This document shows, one piece after another, positions 62,808 to 63,830 of a stretch of DNA of 63,830 bases (position 1 is the first letter of the stretch; the number at the start of each line of letters is the position of its first letter). Source of the stretch: an uncultured Actinomycetes bacterium (GTDB taxonomy: Bacteria > Actinomycetota > Actinomycetes > Nanopelagicales > Nanopelagicaceae). The notes under the pieces were generated by a model. The model saw only the letters and a program-made list of their open reading frames with translations, did no database searches and was not told the origin of the DNA. The stretch spans positions 1 to 63,830 of the forward strand of contig CAILSO010000053.1 in assembly GCA_903836945.1 (NCBI GenBank), written 5' to 3'. Position numbers and translations under genes: made by a program.

Positions 62808-63830
62808 GGGCTTTACTCTTTAATAACTTTTTAAAGAGTGTTGGTATGAAATGTCCAAATAGCAAGAGGGCTAATTGGGCCGTTAGGAATTCAAGTGGGA
62901 GTTTCCACCAAGTAATTCCAAAGGGAGTCAATTCTTTCGTCATTAAACTCCCACCAGATAAATATGAAATCAAAGTCAAAACAATTATCGCTGGTACCAA
63001 GTTTTGAATTACCGCCTTAGTTCTATCGCCAAAACCTGAAATATTTTTAAAGATTCGGAACTGATTAAAGGCCAATAAAATTAATAAAATAACTATGCCC
63101 CCGGCTAGGTATGGATTCTTACCTGTGGGCAATACGCCAAGTAGTGGGATCGCCGGTAGCGCGGCCAATTTAAAGTGAAAGGGATCGATCTGGGTATTGG
63201 CGCCAAGCATAAATCCCGACCCAAAAAAGTAAGAGATTGTGGCAATCGCTAAATTCGGCAGATATAGCAATTGCAATAGAAGGAAGAGAACTCCACCAAC
63301 CCAACCCGGCTGGATAACAACAGCTAAATCATTTACTACTTTGAAATGACTGATTAGAGAAATGGCATCTAAGGTGAGTGCGAAGCCGAGCAAAACTAGA
63401 AATAAGTACCAGAGGTAGCGAAATTTCTGCCAATTTATCGTTGTGAAATCGAGCGATGCAAAGAGTGCAAGACCTGCGACATAGAGCGGTACTAGATAGA
63501 TAACTGGCTTGATGCTCGGTGATGAAACTAGCGCCGCCGAGATCGTTGCAATGATGGCATACCAAAAAGTGACAAAGGAGCGAGCCGCCCGTTCATTTGA
63601 AAGAAAGAGCGCACTTCTAGCAACGCCGCTTCTTATTGCAAAAAATGGAAAGGCCGCGGCGCCTAGAGGTAGATATGAGAATGAACTTGGAATAAAAGAA
63701 GGCGCAAGTGCCAATTTAAATGGAACCAAGTGCGCCCCAAGCCAGAGCCAGATCGCAGCTCTGATTGGATCTGCGGTATTTCCAGTTGCACTTCCGGCAG
63801 TAGCCCAAGCAACCAACGCGATAAAGCTAA
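62800..63830 (-). CDS. DUF6350-like polytopic membrane protein (5' end beyond window)
   Basis: At least 343 residues, about nine hydrophobic helices, a basic C-terminus ([10 protein letters not shown]). The opening visible segment (VAWATAGSATGNTADPIRAAIWLWLGAHLVP) is typical of the region after the first helix in DUF6350/PerM-like proteins, which sit upstream of purN in actinobacteria. A TTG at 63816 is the first possible start in the window, but the frame stays open and hydrophobic to the end, so the true start is outside. The mycobacterial relative has been linked to cell division. Confidence 0.78.
   Translation of the reverse strand, partial: SFIALVAWATAGSATGNTADPIRAAIWLWLGAHLVPFKLALAPSFIPSSFSYLPLGAAAFPFFAIRSGVARSALFLSNERAARSFVTFWYAIIATISAALVSSPSIKPVIYLVPLYVAGLALFASLDFTTINWQKFRYLWYLFLVLLGFALTLDAISLISHFKVVNDLAVVIQPGWVGGVLFLLLQLLYLPNLAIATISYFFGSGFMLGANTQIDPFHFKLAALPAIPLLGVLPTGKNPYLAGGIVILLILLAFNQFRIFKNISGFGDRTKAVIQNLVPAIIVLTLISYLSGGSLMTKELTPFGITWWKLPLEFLTAQLALLLFGHFIPTLFKKLLKSKAHA

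Noticed and set aside
1-63830. tRNA/rRNA genes, CRISPR arrays, transposases, prophage or att sites, riboswitches
   Set aside because: None found by eye. The largest gaps are about 100-130 bases and none shows a tRNA-like fold, phased repeats or a riboswitch core I recognise.

Overview
The window reads as a piece of a streamlined actinobacterial chromosome of modest GC content (mid-40s percent by eye, not computed). Several small actinobacteria-specific families are present: DUF3107, DUF3117, DUF3017, a DUF6350-like membrane protein, an acyl-CoA carboxylase epsilon subunit and the mycothiol enzyme MshB. Long stretches keep the mycobacterial gene order (tetR-DUF3107 beside moeZ; MgtE_N protein-mrp-tatB-htrA-methyltransferase; purE-purK-birA-accD-accE-maf-accA; DUF3017-folD; purH-purN-DUF6350). 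Intergenic space is minimal: many genes join by TAATG or ATGA overlaps, and convergent genes share stop bases. A freshwater acI-type lineage (Nanopelagicales) is my best guess from these traits; this is inference. No rRNA, tRNA, CRISPR array, insertion sequence or phage gene was seen, and no gap without a gene exceeds about 130 bases.

Layout. 1-673: N-terminal part of an APC amino acid permease. 800-15385: a myo-inositol locus. One arm (11029 down to 1804, minus strand) runs SDR - LacI regulator - aldehyde dehydrogenase - iolD - HpcH/HpaI aldolase - Gfo/Idh oxidoreductase - 2-hydroxyacid dehydrogenase - iolE, facing a plus-strand iolG. The other arm (11129 to 15385) runs iolC - Cgl0159-type aldolase - iolA/mmsA - iolB. 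The two arms diverge from a 99-base region in which two promoter candidates overlap around one LacI-type palindrome. Together the genes encode a complete route from inositol to DHAP and acetyl-CoA, plus five enzymes the standard route does not need. 15415-17752: trhO, a small membrane protein and another Gfo/Idh oxidoreductase. 17786-19571: a three-gene cytochrome b6/subunit IV-like cluster with no Rieske or cytochrome c gene beside it. 19660-23162: an LldD-type 2-hydroxyacid oxidase divergent from an altronate/galactarate dehydratase-like enzyme split into three genes.

23155-31451: methyltransferase, dapC (no ATG/GTG/TTG start; CTG inferred), ferredoxin, a lone SH3-like domain protein, cysS, mshB, moeZ, tetR, DUF3107, marC. 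31448-41650: PHP phosphoesterase, EamA transporter, an Nramp-related transporter paired with a soluble MgtE_N/CBS protein, mrp, tatB, htrA, O-methyltransferase, pepA, DUF3117, a 61-residue sigma-region-4-like protein and a LOG-family protein. 41732-46254: dapD, SpoIID-like protein, glycosyltransferase and UDP-glucose dehydrogenase (envelope functions). 46251-52733: purE, purK, birA and the acyl-CoA carboxylase operon with maf. 52735-57252: BMP-type binding protein, trpS, CNNM/CorC protein and an MsmK/UgpC-type sugar ABC ATPase, followed by the one strong intrinsic terminator. 57312-63830: icd, mdh, DUF3017, folD, purH, purN and a DUF6350-like protein running off the end.

The observations most worth following up are the reciprocally degenerate split dehydratase (20922-23162), the orphan b6-type cytochrome cluster (17786-19571), the inositol control region with its extra enzyme block, and the Nramp/MgtE_N pair.
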